A stretch of DNA of 64,000 nt. Source: Deefgea tanakiae. GTDB lineage: Bacteria; Pseudomonadota; Gammaproteobacteria; Burkholderiales; Chitinibacteraceae. The DNA lies in the NCBI RefSeq assembly GCF_019665765.1, contig NZ_CP081150.1, forward strand, positions 496,001 to 560,000, in the 5' to 3' direction. This document shows, one piece after another, positions 1 through 9,438 of this stretch; position 1 is the stretch's first letter; the number at the start of each line of letters is the position of its first letter. The position numbers and the translations under genes are program-made. The notes under the pieces were generated by a model that was not told where the DNA came from, did not search any database, and saw nothing but the letters and a program-made list of their open reading frames with translations.

Positions 1-8
1 GGTCGTTG

Positions 9-386
9 TTATTTCAAGGACAGTCGAGCTTGCTCGAGCTTTTCGCCTTTGAGGCTGTATTTCACAATCATAACGGCGCCCGATAAATGGGCAAAATCGC
101 CTTTGATATTGAGCGCATTGCTGCCGCTGGGCTTGAGCTGAACTTTCGTATTGGCATTATTGTGCTGCACGATCAACTCTGCCGTGGCGCCGTCGCTACT
201 GAGTTTATTACCATCGTGATCTTTGATATAGAGCGTAAGTGCATTGGCAGAATAGGTGACTTCGAGTTGATGCCCAGCAGCTGCTTCTTTAATCGTGCCG
301 CCATGCTCCGGCTTGAGAGGTACTTCGCTGTGAGCATGGGCTAAAGCACTGATGAATAGCGATGCGATACAAATGAATTTTTTCAT
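9..386 (-). CDS. Small secreted periplasmic protein, function unknown
   Basis: A 125-residue protein with a clear signal peptide: MKK start, hydrophobic run over residues 4-16, and a likely signal peptidase I site after Ala-His-Ala near residue 18. The mature part is about 105 residues, has no cysteine, and reads as alternating beta strands, ending in a lysine-rich tail. Early His and Glu residues (around HSEVPLKPEHGG) could bind a metal, and small proteins of this shape often accompany metal-efflux or copper genes, but no such gene is visible here because the window begins 8 bases past its stop. I do not recognise a named family. The next gene in the same direction (415-666) lies 28 bases upstream, so the two may be cotranscribed. 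Confidence 0.75.
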   Translation of the reverse strand: MKKFICIASLFISALAHAHSEVPLKPEHGGTIKEAAAGHQLEVTYSANALTLYIKDHDGNKLSSDGATAELIVQHNNANTKVQLKPSGSNALNIKGDFAHLSGAVMIVKYSLKGEKLEQARLSLK

Positions 387-414
387 GGTGATTGGGCTTG
401 GAATGGTGTTTGAA

Positions 415-666
415 TTATTTCAGTTTGGTTTGGCAGAATTCATGAAAATTCTCTGCAGTTAGCTCAAGATTATTTTCAATCAAGATTTTGCTGGGCCGCA
501 CGCATTGCTTTAGTTTGACGCACCACGAATAGCCTTCTTCACCCACGCAGCCATAGGCGTCTTTGGCGGGTAAGTTAGTGGCTTCCGCTGGATTGGTGGC
601 GGCGGCATGAGTCAGCCCGCTTAATATGGCAAAGCAAAAACTGCTTAAGAAAAAATTATAAGTCAT
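415..666 (-). CDS. Small secreted four-cysteine protein, function unknown
   Basis: The start at 666 is preferred over the longer frame to 702: a GGAGAG ribosome-binding site lies about 7 bases upstream, and the shorter product begins directly with a signal peptide (MTYNFFLSSF, cut after THA-A). The product has 83 residues. Its mature part carries four cysteines in a compact C-terminal half, in the order Cys-x8-Cys-x5-Cys followed by a last Cys near the end, with the motif GYSWCVKLKQCVRP. Such a pattern suggests a small disulphide-stabilised periplasmic or secreted domain. I have no firm family name and infer no activity. It sits just upstream of the other small secreted protein at 9-386. Confidence 0.65.
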   Translation of the reverse strand: MTYNFFLSSFCFAILSGLTHAAATNPAEATNLPAKDAYGCVGEEGYSWCVKLKQCVRPSKILIENNLELTAENFHEFCQTKLK

Positions 667-890
667 GCTCGCTCTCCAAGTTGATCGATTAAAAGTATGC
701 AATTTGCCGCACGCATTGTATTGATCAGCTTAGCTGAAGCGGATTTGACTTGGCAACAGTCGATTGATCGGTTTGCAGATGATTGATGTGCTTTACCAAC
801 TAGAGGCGATGAGGGAGTTTCATTGTTAAGCTACTTACTGATGGGTATTGCTATATAAGCTATGTTAATTATGCTTCTTAAGCATATACA

Positions 891-1805
891 TTAAGTTTGA
901 AGTCGCGGAGCGAAAGACTGCAACAGAAAATTGACCATCGCACTGGTTTTTGCTGGTAGCCATTCACGTGCTGGATATACCGCATAAACCGGCAAGCCCG
1001 GGGCGGGAGGGTAGTTGGCGAGGAGTGGCAACAACTGACCGCTGGCGAGGGCCGTCCTCAGCAAAACGCGGTCGATAAGCAAAACGCCATGCCCCGCACA
1101 GGCCGCATCAACGAGTGCCCCCGCGTCATTGATCGCCAAGGTGCCGCTGACTTGAATGCTGATCACATCTTCATTAGCCATAAAACGCCACACATCCATG
1201 GTTGTGGTGTTGTTACGGTAGCAAAGGCAATTGTGCTGAGTGAGTGCTTGTGGGGTACTTGGGGCTGGGTATTTGGCTAAATAGGCCGGGCTGGCAACCA
1301 GCTGCCATTCTAATTCGCCTAATTTACGTGCCACAAGGCTGGAATCGGGCAGATGGCCGATGCGAATGGCCAGATCAATCTGTTCGGCCGCAAGGTCAGC
1401 CATACGATCTTCAAATAACAGCACTAGATCAATCTCTGGATACTGCTGCATAAATTCAGGCAACAAGGGGAGTAGATGTGCGCGCCCAATCGAGCTTGAG
1501 CAAGAGACTTTGAGCCGCCCTTTGACATGCTGCCGATAGTTGTCAGTAATCGCAGCTACATTATCCAGCGCCAACTCAATAGCTTGCGCCTCGCGCCAGA
1601 CTTCTTCACCCAATTCGGTTAATGCTAATTGACGCGTCGTGCGTTGCAGCAGGCGAGCACCAAGGTGTTGTTCAAACTTAGTGAGTTGTTTGCTGACCGA
1701 TGAGCGACTCAGCCCCAATTCTTTGGCAGCGCTGGACATGCTGCCATGTCGCACAACGCAAGCAAATAGCGCTAAGCCGGGTAAAGATTCTAGTTGAAGG
1801 CGCAT
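891..1805 (-). CDS. LysR-family transcriptional regulator
   Basis: At 304 residues this has the normal length of a LysR regulator. Residues about 1-60 form the winged helix-turn-helix (LFACVVRHGSMSSAAKELGLSRSSVSKQLTKFEQHLGARLLQRTTR), shown here by the segments GSMSSAAKELGLS and LGARLLQRTTR. Residues about 90-300 form the periplasmic-binding-like effector domain. It is transcribed divergently from the MDR oxidoreductase at 1917, with about 110 bases between the two starts. LysR genes usually control the divergent neighbour, so it probably regulates that oxidoreductase, perhaps in response to an electrophile or quinone. The effector is not evident from sequence. It belongs to the subgroup often annotated as YafC/CrgA-like, which is a family-level impression only. 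Confidence 0.93.
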   Translation of the reverse strand: MRLQLESLPGLALFACVVRHGSMSSAAKELGLSRSSVSKQLTKFEQHLGARLLQRTTRQLALTELGEEVWREAQAIELALDNVAAITDNYRQHVKGRLKVSCSSSIGRAHLLPLLPEFMQQYPEIDLVLLFEDRMADLAAEQIDLAIRIGHLPDSSLVARKLGELEWQLVASPAYLAKYPAPSTPQALTQHNCLCYRNNTTTMDVWRFMANEDVISIQVSGTLAINDAGALVDAACAGHGVLLIDRVLLRTALASGQLLPLLANYPPAPGLPVYAVYPAREWLPAKTSAMVNFLLQSFAPRLQT

Positions 1806-1916
1806 TGGCGATTTGATTGTTGATTATTTGGAAACAATGTAATGCCTTGCAGGTGTCTAATCAAGCTTCATGTTTCAACCTACACTGGGTTCATCTATTT
1901 ATTGACTCAAGGAAAT

Positions 1917-2858
1917 ATGATGCAATCAACGATGCAAGCCGTTCGCCAAACAAGCTATGGTCACCGTGATGTTTTGGAATATGGTACTGCGCCAGTGCCG
2001 AGCATTGCTGCTGATGATGTATTACTTAAAGTGCACGCTGCTGCTGTGAATCCTGTGGATTGGAAAATCCGCGAAGGATATTTGCAAGCGATGATTCCGT
2101 TTGACATGCCGCTCACGCTGGGTTGGGATGTGGCGGGGGAAGTTGTTGCAGTGGGGGCAGACGTAAGTGGCTGGCAAGTGGGTGATGCGGTGTATAGCCG
2201 TCCTGATATTAGTCGCCAAGGTGCTTATGCTGAGTATGTGGCGGTACGCGCTAGTGAAATTGCTAAAAAACCAGTTAGCTTGAATTGGCAAGAAGCAGCA
2301 GCAGTGCCATTGGCGGCCTTAACTGCGTGGCAAGCTTTATTTCAATTTGCCAATCTGCAAGCCGGTGAGAAGGTATTGATTCACGCTGGAGCCGGCGGCG
2401 TTGGCTTATTTGCTTTGCAATTGGCGCAATGGCGCGGCGCAGAAGTGTGGACCACGACTTCGACTAAAAACATTGAATTTGTCAAAGCGCATGGGGCGAA
2501 TCACGTCGTCGATTACACCCAAGCAAATTTTGCGGACTTACGCGATTTTGATGTGGTGTTTGATACCTTGGGCGGAGAAGTGTTGGCCAACAGTTGGCAA
2601 GTACTCAAAGCGGGGGGGCGACTGGTTTCGATTTGCGATACGCCCGACGCAGACATTGCAGCTCAGCATCAAGTTGTCGCGCACTTTTGCTTTGTGCAAC
2701 CGAGCGCTGAGCAATTAGATCAGTTAACTGATTTACTCAATACTGGCGTAGTCAAAGTGGTGATTGATCGCGTGTACCCACTGGCGGATGCTGCGCAAGC
2801 CCATGAACGCAGCGAAAGTGGTCGTGCTCGCGGCAAAATCGTGTTGCAAGTAAGCTAA
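1917..2858 (+). CDS. NADP-dependent MDR-family oxidoreductase (quinone reductase-like)
   Basis: This is a medium-chain dehydrogenase/reductase of about 313 residues. The N-terminal GroES-like domain contains VNPVDWKIREG and GWDVAGEVVAVG, and the Rossmann domain contains the nucleotide-binding glycine motif AGAGGVGLFALQLA. Residues that hold catalytic or structural zinc in alcohol dehydrogenases are absent, which places it with zinc-independent quinone oxidoreductases and enone reductases. The frame is open from 1842, but ATG 1917 (immediately followed by a second ATG) has AAGGA just upstream and begins the family's typical N terminus, so I use 1917. It is likely controlled by the divergent LysR gene. 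The substrate is unknown. Confidence 0.92.
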   Translation: MMQSTMQAVRQTSYGHRDVLEYGTAPVPSIAADDVLLKVHAAAVNPVDWKIREGYLQAMIPFDMPLTLGWDVAGEVVAVGADVSGWQVGDAVYSRPDISRQGAYAEYVAVRASEIAKKPVSLNWQEAAAVPLAALTAWQALFQFANLQAGEKVLIHAGAGGVGLFALQLAQWRGAEVWTTTSTKNIEFVKAHGANHVVDYTQANFADLRDFDVVFDTLGGEVLANSWQVLKAGGRLVSICDTPDADIAAQHQVVAHFCFVQPSAEQLDQLTDLLNTGVVKVVIDRVYPLADAAQAHERSESGRARGKIVLQVS

Positions 2859-2878
2859 TTTGGCGTTTGATGAATTAA

Positions 2879-2909
2879 AAAAGGACGGCTGAACGCTGTC
2901 CTTTTTTAT
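2879..2909. terminator. Bidirectional rho-independent terminator
   Basis: A GGAC(G)GC / GC(T)GTCC stem is flanked by an A-run on one side and a T-run on the other. It sits between the convergent oxidoreductase and the 177-residue secreted protein and can serve both strands. Confidence 0.85.
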
Positions 2910-2922
2910 TTGCAACTGCTGA

Positions 2923-3456
2923 TTACTGACATGGTTTGGCTTGTATCCACCAGTCCAGTCGGGTTTCTGTTTCATTGGCGATATTTGGTTTGCTGGCTTT
3001 CGCAGGTCGAACATCGCTGATTAAAATACACCACCCCCCCACCGTGCGTGGCTTGCCGGGGCTCAGTTTCACTTTTTGCTGCTGGTTCGCCAAAGTTAAG
3101 TACTGATCCCAGTGCCAGCCTGGAATGACTTCACCAACGAATGACATGTTTTGCCCCAAAATCAATTGCGGCGGGCGTTGTGCATCTTTTGACCAACTCA
3201 GCTTGCGCATCATCCCAGCAGGATGATGCCGTAGCTCTTGATTGAGCCAATCTCCTGATTTTACTGTCATAAATTGAGCTGGTGCTGCGCTTGTAATTAA
3301 GGTCTGATCGGCATGATTAAATCGCCATTGGCCAGCAATGGTTATCTCCATTGATTCGATCTCTTGCTGCTGCGACCAAGTGCCATGGATTTGCACTGGC
3401 TTAGCAGTGGCTATACCTGCATATAGCAGGGCAGCCAGGATCAAAAAATGTCTCAT
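2923..3456 (-). CDS. Secreted protein partnered with the upstream metalloprotease lipoprotein
   Basis: A 177-residue protein with a signal peptide (MRHFLILAALLYAGIATAKP, cut after ATA). The mature part is about 160 residues, tryptophan-rich, with two cysteines (one in GGWCILISD and one in the C-terminal KPCQ) that could form a disulphide. No catalytic motif is visible and I do not recognise the family. Its start overlaps the stop of the 605-residue metalloprotease gene by 4 bases (ATGA), so the two are translationally coupled. This context suggests a product acting with or on the protease in the envelope, for example an inhibitor, chaperone or substrate, but that is inference. A terminator follows at 2909-2879. 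Confidence 0.75.
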   Translation of the reverse strand: MRHFLILAALLYAGIATAKPVQIHGTWSQQQEIESMEITIAGQWRFNHADQTLITSAAPAQFMTVKSGDWLNQELRHHPAGMMRKLSWSKDAQRPPQLILGQNMSFVGEVIPGWHWDQYLTLANQQQKVKLSPGKPRTVGGWCILISDVRPAKASKPNIANETETRLDWWIQAKPCQ

Positions 3457-5270
3457 GGGGCTTTTTTCCCTATTGGCATTTCATGGGCAACAGGTTGGCG
3501 ATCATTGAGTAAATGAATCTCCGGCTGCGTATGGAGGTTATTTAGACGCAGACCACGTGCACCGCTGGCTTCACGTGAGAAGGCCAAGGTCAAGTTTTGC
3601 CAATCGTTGTAATCTTTGAGCACCGTCTTGCTGAAATTATCTGGAGCATCGATATTAAGCGAGAGCCCTGAACTGGTGAACTGATTGTCTTTATTCCAGT
3701 CAATAAAGGCACCTGGGTTGCTGCCACGTCCGAGTAAATCACTTTCAAAGAGAGCGGCTTCGTCTAAATTTTTTGAGCTGCCATCAGAAAAATCAATAAT
3801 GAAACTATCGCTGCACATATTTGCTTCGACTGAGTCCGAGCAAATAGAAAGACCTTTCATGCCATTCTCAATGTACCAACGTTGCCCTGCATTTGAGCTT
3901 GTCAGATTTGGTGGTAGGCCTGTGTTGTAGAGGTAGTTCATGATGCTTACGTAGTTTGGTTTGTAATTATTGTTTTCAAACCCGCCATGACGTAAGCCAA
4001 GGTTGTGCCCTAACTCATGCATTAGCGTTGACGCTTGCTGATTAATTAGAAAGTTTTTGTTTCTACTGTTTGAGGCGCTTAACTGCAAATTGCCCAGCGT
4101 GATATTAAAGTCATTACCAGATATTTCAGCTAGCCCAGCAAAGCCAGAACCTGCAACGGCTTCATAACCCGAAACCCCATAATGGAAAATCGGCTGACGG
4201 CGCAGGTCGAAGTACTTGGCTTTCAGTGCATAGACATCAGCGCAACCTATTTTAGGATCGCCCAGATCGAGGCAGCTGGTAAATGGGAGTACGGATTGTG
4301 TATTACCCAAATTGTAGTCAGTGAAATTAGCGCCAGCATCAAAGTGAACGGCAATGCCTTTACGGGCAAAGGCATCAACCACTTTTTTCAAAGCTTCTGG
4401 GCGTGGTTTAACCCCTTCGTCGGTTGAACTCATGTAGTCCAGCTCGATGAAAATATCTCGAACCCCTGCTCGTGCACCCATTGCGTACAGATTAAGCCCC
4501 GCAAATGTTCCGCCCGGTACTTCAGCAGAATCGGGAATACCATCATTATCGGCATCGCTTGTATTCGCAGGGACATCGTTAGGGCCCGCTGGTGTGATAA
4601 AGCTGGCTAATTCAAAATCGAGTGCTGATTTAGTGATGTTGTTGATACGAGCCACTGGACGAACAAGGCTGCTGCCGAAAGTCACTGGCAGCGCTGGAGC
4701 GTTCACGCCTGTCCATGCTGTAGATGTTTTAGGTGGTGTTGTATTCGTCCCAAATCGCACAAAGTCGATAGTAACATTGCTAATTGGATCAAATAACTCA
4801 ACAAAACCGTTTGCATTCCAGAACGGTAATTGAATTCCCGAGTCGACAAATGCAATTTGGTGTGAAGAGACTAAGTTTCTCGCCGATTTGGCCGCAACAA
4901 CAATGTAACCTTTTGCGGGAATGACCGTACTTGGTAATACAAACTCGCTAGATCCAAAATTGCTGGAGGAGCGCAGTCTTGCGCCGTTGATATCAACAGC
5001 GACTGAGTTTGGGTTATAAATTTCAATCCAGTGGTCACCAACAGCCGCCCCACTAGAAACTTCACTAATGATGAGTGCGCCAGCCACCATCGGAATGGCG
5101 ACTGCTGTTTGCTTTACTACTTCAGCGCTAACCACATCTGCCGCAGGTGGCGTATAGGGGCTTGGTGTGGGCGTGGTCGCAGGAGTCGTTGTGCCGCCAC
5201 CTCCACCTCCACCGCAGGCAGTTATGACAATCGACGTAGCAAGGACAAGAAGTGCACGAGGTGTATGCAT
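3453..5270 (-). CDS. Surface lipoprotein: lamin-tail domain plus metzincin-type metalloprotease
   Basis: A 605-residue lipoprotein. The signal peptide ends in the lipobox ITAC with lipidated Cys19, followed by a poly-glycine stretch and a Thr/Pro linker to residue 45. Residues about 60-175 match a lamin-tail domain (LIISEVSSG, WIEIYNPNSVAVDINGARLRS in part). Residues 238-250 form an acidic DADNDGIPD calcium-type loop. The zinc site is HELGHNLGLRHGG, with His417, His421 and His427 as ligands and Glu418 as base, and Met443 in SIMNY gives the Met-turn, so this is an HExxHxxGxxH metzincin. A large C-terminal part follows. It is probably an outer-membrane-anchored protease. The substrate is unknown. 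The first gene of a two-gene unit, it overlaps the secreted partner by 4 bases. Confidence 0.85.
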   Translation of the reverse strand: MHTPRALLVLATSIVITACGGGGGGGTTTPATTPTPSPYTPPAADVVSAEVVKQTAVAIPMVAGALIISEVSSGAAVGDHWIEIYNPNSVAVDINGARLRSSSNFGSSEFVLPSTVIPAKGYIVVAAKSARNLVSSHQIAFVDSGIQLPFWNANGFVELFDPISNVTIDFVRFGTNTTPPKTSTAWTGVNAPALPVTFGSSLVRPVARINNITKSALDFELASFITPAGPNDVPANTSDADNDGIPDSAEVPGGTFAGLNLYAMGARAGVRDIFIELDYMSSTDEGVKPRPEALKKVVDAFARKGIAVHFDAGANFTDYNLGNTQSVLPFTSCLDLGDPKIGCADVYALKAKYFDLRRQPIFHYGVSGYEAVAGSGFAGLAEISGNDFNITLGNLQLSASNSRNKNFLINQQASTLMHELGHNLGLRHGGFENNNYKPNYVSIMNYLYNTGLPPNLTSSNAGQRWYIENGMKGLSICSDSVEANMCSDSFIIDFSDGSSKNLDEAALFESDLLGRGSNPGAFIDWNKDNQFTSSGLSLNIDAPDNFSKTVLKDYNDWQNLTLAFSREASGARGLRLNNLHTQPEIHLLNDRQPVAHEMPIGKKAP

Positions 5271-5351
5271 TATGAATTATTACCAAAAATAAAATAGGCT
5301 AACATTATATTACATTTCTAATTAGCTTTCGCTTACTTTCTAATAAATTAC

Positions 5352-6677
5352 CTATTCCTTTTCAAACCAAGCAATGCTTTCAACGTGAGCAGTATGTGGG
5401 AACATGTTAATTACGCCGGCATTCTTGAGTGTATACCCTTTAATATTTACTAAAATGTCTGCATCGCGGGCGAGTGTGGCTGGGCTACAGGATACATACA
5501 CAATTCGTTTTGGACCGTGCTCAATACTAATCGAATTGCATAACGCCATCGCTCCGTCACGTGGCGGATCGATCAGCATTTTGTCGAATTTACCAAGTTT
5601 ATTGAGCCATTCTTCGGTCATTTCAAATAGATTGGCGATTTCGTAGCTAGTCAGGTGATCGAGGTGATTGTGCTTTGCTCCCTCGAGAGCACGTTCGACC
5701 AATTGTTGGCTACCTTCCATCCCGAGTACTTTGGCACCGCTGCGGGCAATAGGTAGTGTGAAATTACCTAAACCACAGAACATGTCGGCGATGAGCTCGT
5801 CTTTTTGTGGGTCGAGTAGTTTCATCGCACGTTCGACCATCACGCGGTTGATGCCGTAATTGACTTGCGTGAATTCGGTTGGTTTGAAAGGCATTTCAAT
5901 ACCAAACTCAGGCAGAGAATAGGTGAGGGCAGGCGCATCAAGCGGGTAGAATGGATAGGCGCTGTCTGGGCCTTTGGGTTGCAGCCAAATTTGTACTTTC
6001 CATTGATCGGCATACGCTTTGAACAGCGCAGCGTCATTCTCGCTAATCTCGGTCATGATGCGGAATACCAGTACGGTGACGTTTTCACCGACCGCGAGTT
6101 CGATTTGTGGCATGTCGTTGACGATTGATAGTGACGAGATCAAGTCGCGCAGCGGTAGCAGTTGGTCCGACATCGATTTAGGCAAGACATGACATTCGCT
6201 CATGTCGGCAATAAAGCCAGAACGGCGCTCATGAAAGCCAACCAACACTTTTTCTTTTTTCGCAACATAGCGAGCCGAGAGTCGCCCACGTGAGCGATAG
6301 CCCCATGGTGTACCGTAAATCGCGGGCAACATCGCTTCGGCGGTAACCTTGCCAATGCGCTGCAGATTGTCTTCTAAAATGCGTTGCTTGGCGGCAACCT
6401 GTGCACCGAACTCCATGTGTTGCATAGAGCACCCACCACAGACGCCAAAATGCGGACATTTAGGTTTCACGCGCATAAAGCTTTCATTATGGATTATGAT
6501 AGCTTGCGCATTCTCAAAGGTCGGTTTTTTGCGGTAGCTGCTAAATGAAATGGTCTCAAAAGGCAGTGCGCCATCGATGAAGATGGTTTTTCCTTCATAG
6601 CGGGCTACACCATGACCCTCGTGGTCGAGTGATTCTACGGTGGCAATTGGATTAGGGCGGGATGCTGGTTTGGTCAT
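5352..6677 (-). CDS. rlmD: 23S rRNA (uracil-1939-C5)-methyltransferase RlmD
   Basis: At 441 residues this matches RlmD length (about 430-450). An N-terminal TRAM domain (residues about 5-60) is followed by the iron-sulphur ligands Cys74, Cys80 and Cys83 in [10 protein letters not shown], with the fourth cysteine in SECHVLP near residue 160. The SAM-binding domain shows [14 protein letters not shown], the DPPRDG motif, and the catalytic cysteine in [13 protein letters not shown]. It methylates U1939 of 23S rRNA in the cytoplasm using SAM. It is transcribed alone, divergently from the histidine kinase. Confusion with the paralogue RlmC or TrmA is unlikely given the length, the TRAM domain and the four-cysteine set. 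Confidence 0.95.
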   Translation of the reverse strand: MTKPASRPNPIATVESLDHEGHGVARYEGKTIFIDGALPFETISFSSYRKKPTFENAQAIIIHNESFMRVKPKCPHFGVCGGCSMQHMEFGAQVAAKQRILEDNLQRIGKVTAEAMLPAIYGTPWGYRSRGRLSARYVAKKEKVLVGFHERRSGFIADMSECHVLPKSMSDQLLPLRDLISSLSIVNDMPQIELAVGENVTVLVFRIMTEISENDAALFKAYADQWKVQIWLQPKGPDSAYPFYPLDAPALTYSLPEFGIEMPFKPTEFTQVNYGINRVMVERAMKLLDPQKDELIADMFCGLGNFTLPIARSGAKVLGMEGSQQLVERALEGAKHNHLDHLTSYEIANLFEMTEEWLNKLGKFDKMLIDPPRDGAMALCNSISIEHGPKRIVYVSCSPATLARDADILVNIKGYTLKNAGVINMFPHTAHVESIAWFEKE

Positions 6678-6738
6678 GGCGAACGGATTTCAAAAAAATA
6701 GTTTCTTATTATAGCGCAGACGCTCACTGTGCTCGTTG

Positions 6739-6768
6739 TTGACTAGTTTTTCTGTTCGAAAGTAATAA
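6739..6768 (+). promoter_or_regulatory. Possible sigma70 promoter for the hybrid kinase
   Basis: TTGACT, an 18-base spacer and TAATAA lie just before the kinase start. The -35 is good and the -10 is weak. Confidence 0.3.
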
Positions 6769-6786
6769 AAAAACAAGGTTTTCTTT

Positions 6787-9375
6787 ATGCAACTAGATTC
6801 CGTTTTGTGTTTACCTGCTTTGCTCGAAGCTGAGACGTGGGACCAATTTGCATCGACCTTGGTGGCCGCCGTTCGAGATTCCTTTGCAGCAAAAAGGGCT
6901 TATTTGGTTTTACCGAGTGATAGTGCAGCATCCGTCTCGATTTACGCAGAAGCGGTGGTGGGTCAGCGCGCACTGGCGTTTGCCGAGCCGCAACATCCAT
7001 CTGGATTTTTTGGTGTTCCCGTCGAAGAATTGGCTTGGCAGATGCGCGAACCGGCGGTTTCGGTGCGGCCAGTTAGCTATCAAATGCAAGAAATCTGGGA
7101 TGTGCCGGATGAAGATGTGGTTCCTTTATATCGGCTGATTTTGCCTTTACTCGATCAAGACTGTACGCAAGCGATGCTGTATGTCGAGCTCAGTGATGTT
7201 GAGCGTTTACAAGCTTACCTTGATACAGCGGCATTTCGAATTGAGTGTGAAGCGCTTTCAGGGATGCTGAAAGAGCGGATTGGCGCTTTACTGTATGGGC
7301 ATGATATCGAACGCGATGAAATGACGCGCCGGATGCAGCAAAGCCTGCAGCGTGCCGAAGAATACCGTGAGTTGCTGCAGAAATTGCACCAAGTGACCTT
7401 GCGTTTAACGCAAACGACGAGTTTAGATGCGCTTTACCATGATGTAGTTCAGTCGGCGATTACGGATTTAGGTATTGATCGCTTAGGTCTATTTACTGCC
7501 GATTTAAACACCAATGAAATGTGCGGCACTTACGGTACTGACAATAATGGTGATCTGACAAACGAATACTGGTATCGCACGACGACACCACCGCACCAAA
7601 TTTTCCGTGATGCGCTGGCAAAACCGGGCGAAGTGATGGTGAAAGAGGACGCGGCGATTTACTACAATAAGGTCGTTGTCGGGCGCGGTTGGAATTCGCT
7701 GGTTGCGTTGTATGCCGACAATACGCTGCTCGGCTGGATGGCGGCAGATAATTTCTTGCATCGCCGCAGTTTGATGCCTTATCAGCGTGAAGTTATGAAA
7801 CTGTTTGCGGCCATCGTGTCGCAGTTGATTCGTGCGAAACAAGTTCAAGAAGAGCTACGGCAAGCGAATGAGCGCTTGTTGCAGCAAAGTAATTCACTGG
7901 CGATGGCGCGCGATGCTGCTGAAGCTGCGAGTTATGCCAAATCCAATTTCTTAGCCACGATGAGCCACGAAATTCGTACGCCACTCAATGGTATTTTGGG
8001 TTTTGTGCAATTGCTAGGTAATACCGCGCTGAATGTTGAGCAAAGCGAATACGTCAATAACGTACGCAAGTCAGGTGACTCGCTGGTGCTGCTGGTTAAT
8101 GACTTACTCGATTTTTCAAAAATTGAAGCCGGCAAGTTGGAATTGATTAAAGCGCCGTTTGAATTGGCCAATGTGATTGAAGAAGCTGCTTCTGTGATGG
8201 CTTCCAAGGCGGTTGAGGCACGGCTCGATTTAGTGCTGGAATTGGCAGCAGATCTGCCCGCTTGGTATATCGGTGACGCATTGCGCTTAAAGCAAGTGCT
8301 GATTAATTTAATTTCCAATGCAATTAAGTTTACTGAAGTCGGCGGCGTGAGGATTGTCGCCGACTGTGATGCAGAGCAGATTCGAATTGCAGTCGAGGAT
8401 ACTGGGATTGGGTTGGATAGTGGTAGTTCTGTGCAGTTATTTCAGCGCTTTTATCAAGCAGATACAGGCGCAACGCGGCGCTATAGTGGCACGGGCTTGG
8501 GCCTTGCGATTTCTAAGTCATTACTCGAATTGATGCAAGGCGATATTCAAGTTCGCTCGGTGCTGGGTAAAGGTTCTAAATTTGTTGTGAGCTTACCAAG
8601 GCAGCATTTCACCAAACCACGAGTCTTGGTACCAGCAGGCTTTAATCAACAAGGCATTTTGTGGAGAGGCTTGCAAGGGGGCGTTGCCAGTATGGTGCTG
8701 CCGTGTTTAAGTGCGGCAGGTTTACAAGTATTTACTCAGTGGCCAGAAAATCGCCAGCAAATCGATTTAATCATTTGTGAAGACACCATTAGCAAAGAAC
8801 TGGCGAGCTCTCATTTGCCCGTTTTGCTACTGGGTTGGCAGCAGCCAGAAGAGCTGAGTTCGGCGAATCAATTTTTATGCAAAGTGGCTTTGTCTGAACG
8901 GCAGTTACTTAATACTGTGGCAGGTCTGCTTGGCCTTGGTAATGATATTGCGAAACCCCTTGCAAATCTGTCTGCCGGAACGCTGTATCGTGGCAAGGTG
9001 CTGGTGGCGGAGGATAATTTGATCAATCAGCGGGTCGTCGCTGCCTTTTTAAGCAAAATTGGTTGCGATGTCGTGTTAGTGACCAACGGCCATGCAGCAA
9101 TCGCTGCAGCAAATGCTGAAGCTTTTGATTTGGTCTTCATGGATTGGCAAATGCCAGAAATGGACGGGCTGACTGCAACGCGTATTTTACGCAGCCAAGC
9201 ACAAACTCGATCTTTACCGATTATTGCGCTGACCGCCAATGCCTTTGAGCACAGTGAAAATGAATGCCTTGCCGCTGGGATGGATGGGTTTTTAGCCAAA
9301 CCTCTCGATCTGATTAAGCTTAAAGGAATTGTTGCTCAGTATTTGCCTGAGCAAAGTGCAGTTTGCGTCTTGTGA
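6787..9375 (+). CDS. Cytosolic hybrid sensor histidine kinase (GAF-GAF-HisKA-HATPase-REC)
   Basis: An 862-residue protein with no membrane segment. Residues about 10-165 resemble a first GAF-like sensor domain and residues about 200-350 a second GAF domain. A coiled coil (350-385) leads to HisKA with phospho-acceptor His394 in TMSHEIRTPLNG. The ATPase domain shows the N box (NLISNAIKFT), G1 (DTGIGL) and G2 (GTGLGLAIS). A receiver domain at 737-850 has Asp786 in FMDWQMPEMDG and Lys838. Residues about 610-715 look like a second receiver that has lost its acidic site. No response regulator lies next to it, so its output partner is elsewhere. The signal is presumably cytoplasmic and unknown. The start is supported by AAGG 9 bases upstream. 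Confidence 0.93.
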   Translation: MQLDSVLCLPALLEAETWDQFASTLVAAVRDSFAAKRAYLVLPSDSAASVSIYAEAVVGQRALAFAEPQHPSGFFGVPVEELAWQMREPAVSVRPVSYQMQEIWDVPDEDVVPLYRLILPLLDQDCTQAMLYVELSDVERLQAYLDTAAFRIECEALSGMLKERIGALLYGHDIERDEMTRRMQQSLQRAEEYRELLQKLHQVTLRLTQTTSLDALYHDVVQSAITDLGIDRLGLFTADLNTNEMCGTYGTDNNGDLTNEYWYRTTTPPHQIFRDALAKPGEVMVKEDAAIYYNKVVVGRGWNSLVALYADNTLLGWMAADNFLHRRSLMPYQREVMKLFAAIVSQLIRAKQVQEELRQANERLLQQSNSLAMARDAAEAASYAKSNFLATMSHEIRTPLNGILGFVQLLGNTALNVEQSEYVNNVRKSGDSLVLLVNDLLDFSKIEAGKLELIKAPFELANVIEEAASVMASKAVEARLDLVLELAADLPAWYIGDALRLKQVLINLISNAIKFTEVGGVRIVADCDAEQIRIAVEDTGIGLDSGSSVQLFQRFYQADTGATRRYSGTGLGLAISKSLLELMQGDIQVRSVLGKGSKFVVSLPRQHFTKPRVLVPAGFNQQGILWRGLQGGVASMVLPCLSAAGLQVFTQWPENRQQIDLIICEDTISKELASSHLPVLLLGWQQPEELSSANQFLCKVALSERQLLNTVAGLLGLGNDIAKPLANLSAGTLYRGKVLVAEDNLINQRVVAAFLSKIGCDVVLVTNGHAAIAAANAEAFDLVFMDWQMPEMDGLTATRILRSQAQTRSLPIIALTANAFEHSENECLAAGMDGFLAKPLDLIKLKGIVAQYLPEQSAVCVL

Positions 9376-9438
9376 TGTATTGCTCTAAAAGCAATGATTA
9401 GCAAAGCCTAGCTAGATATACATTATTAAGATCAATAA

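Noticed and set aside
9-400. Plus-strand open frame at 87-344
   Set aside because: It lies entirely within the minus-strand secreted protein, which has a clear signal peptide.
870-884. Palindrome ATGCTTCTTAAGCAT after the LysR gene
   Set aside because: Too short and without a T-run to support as a terminator.
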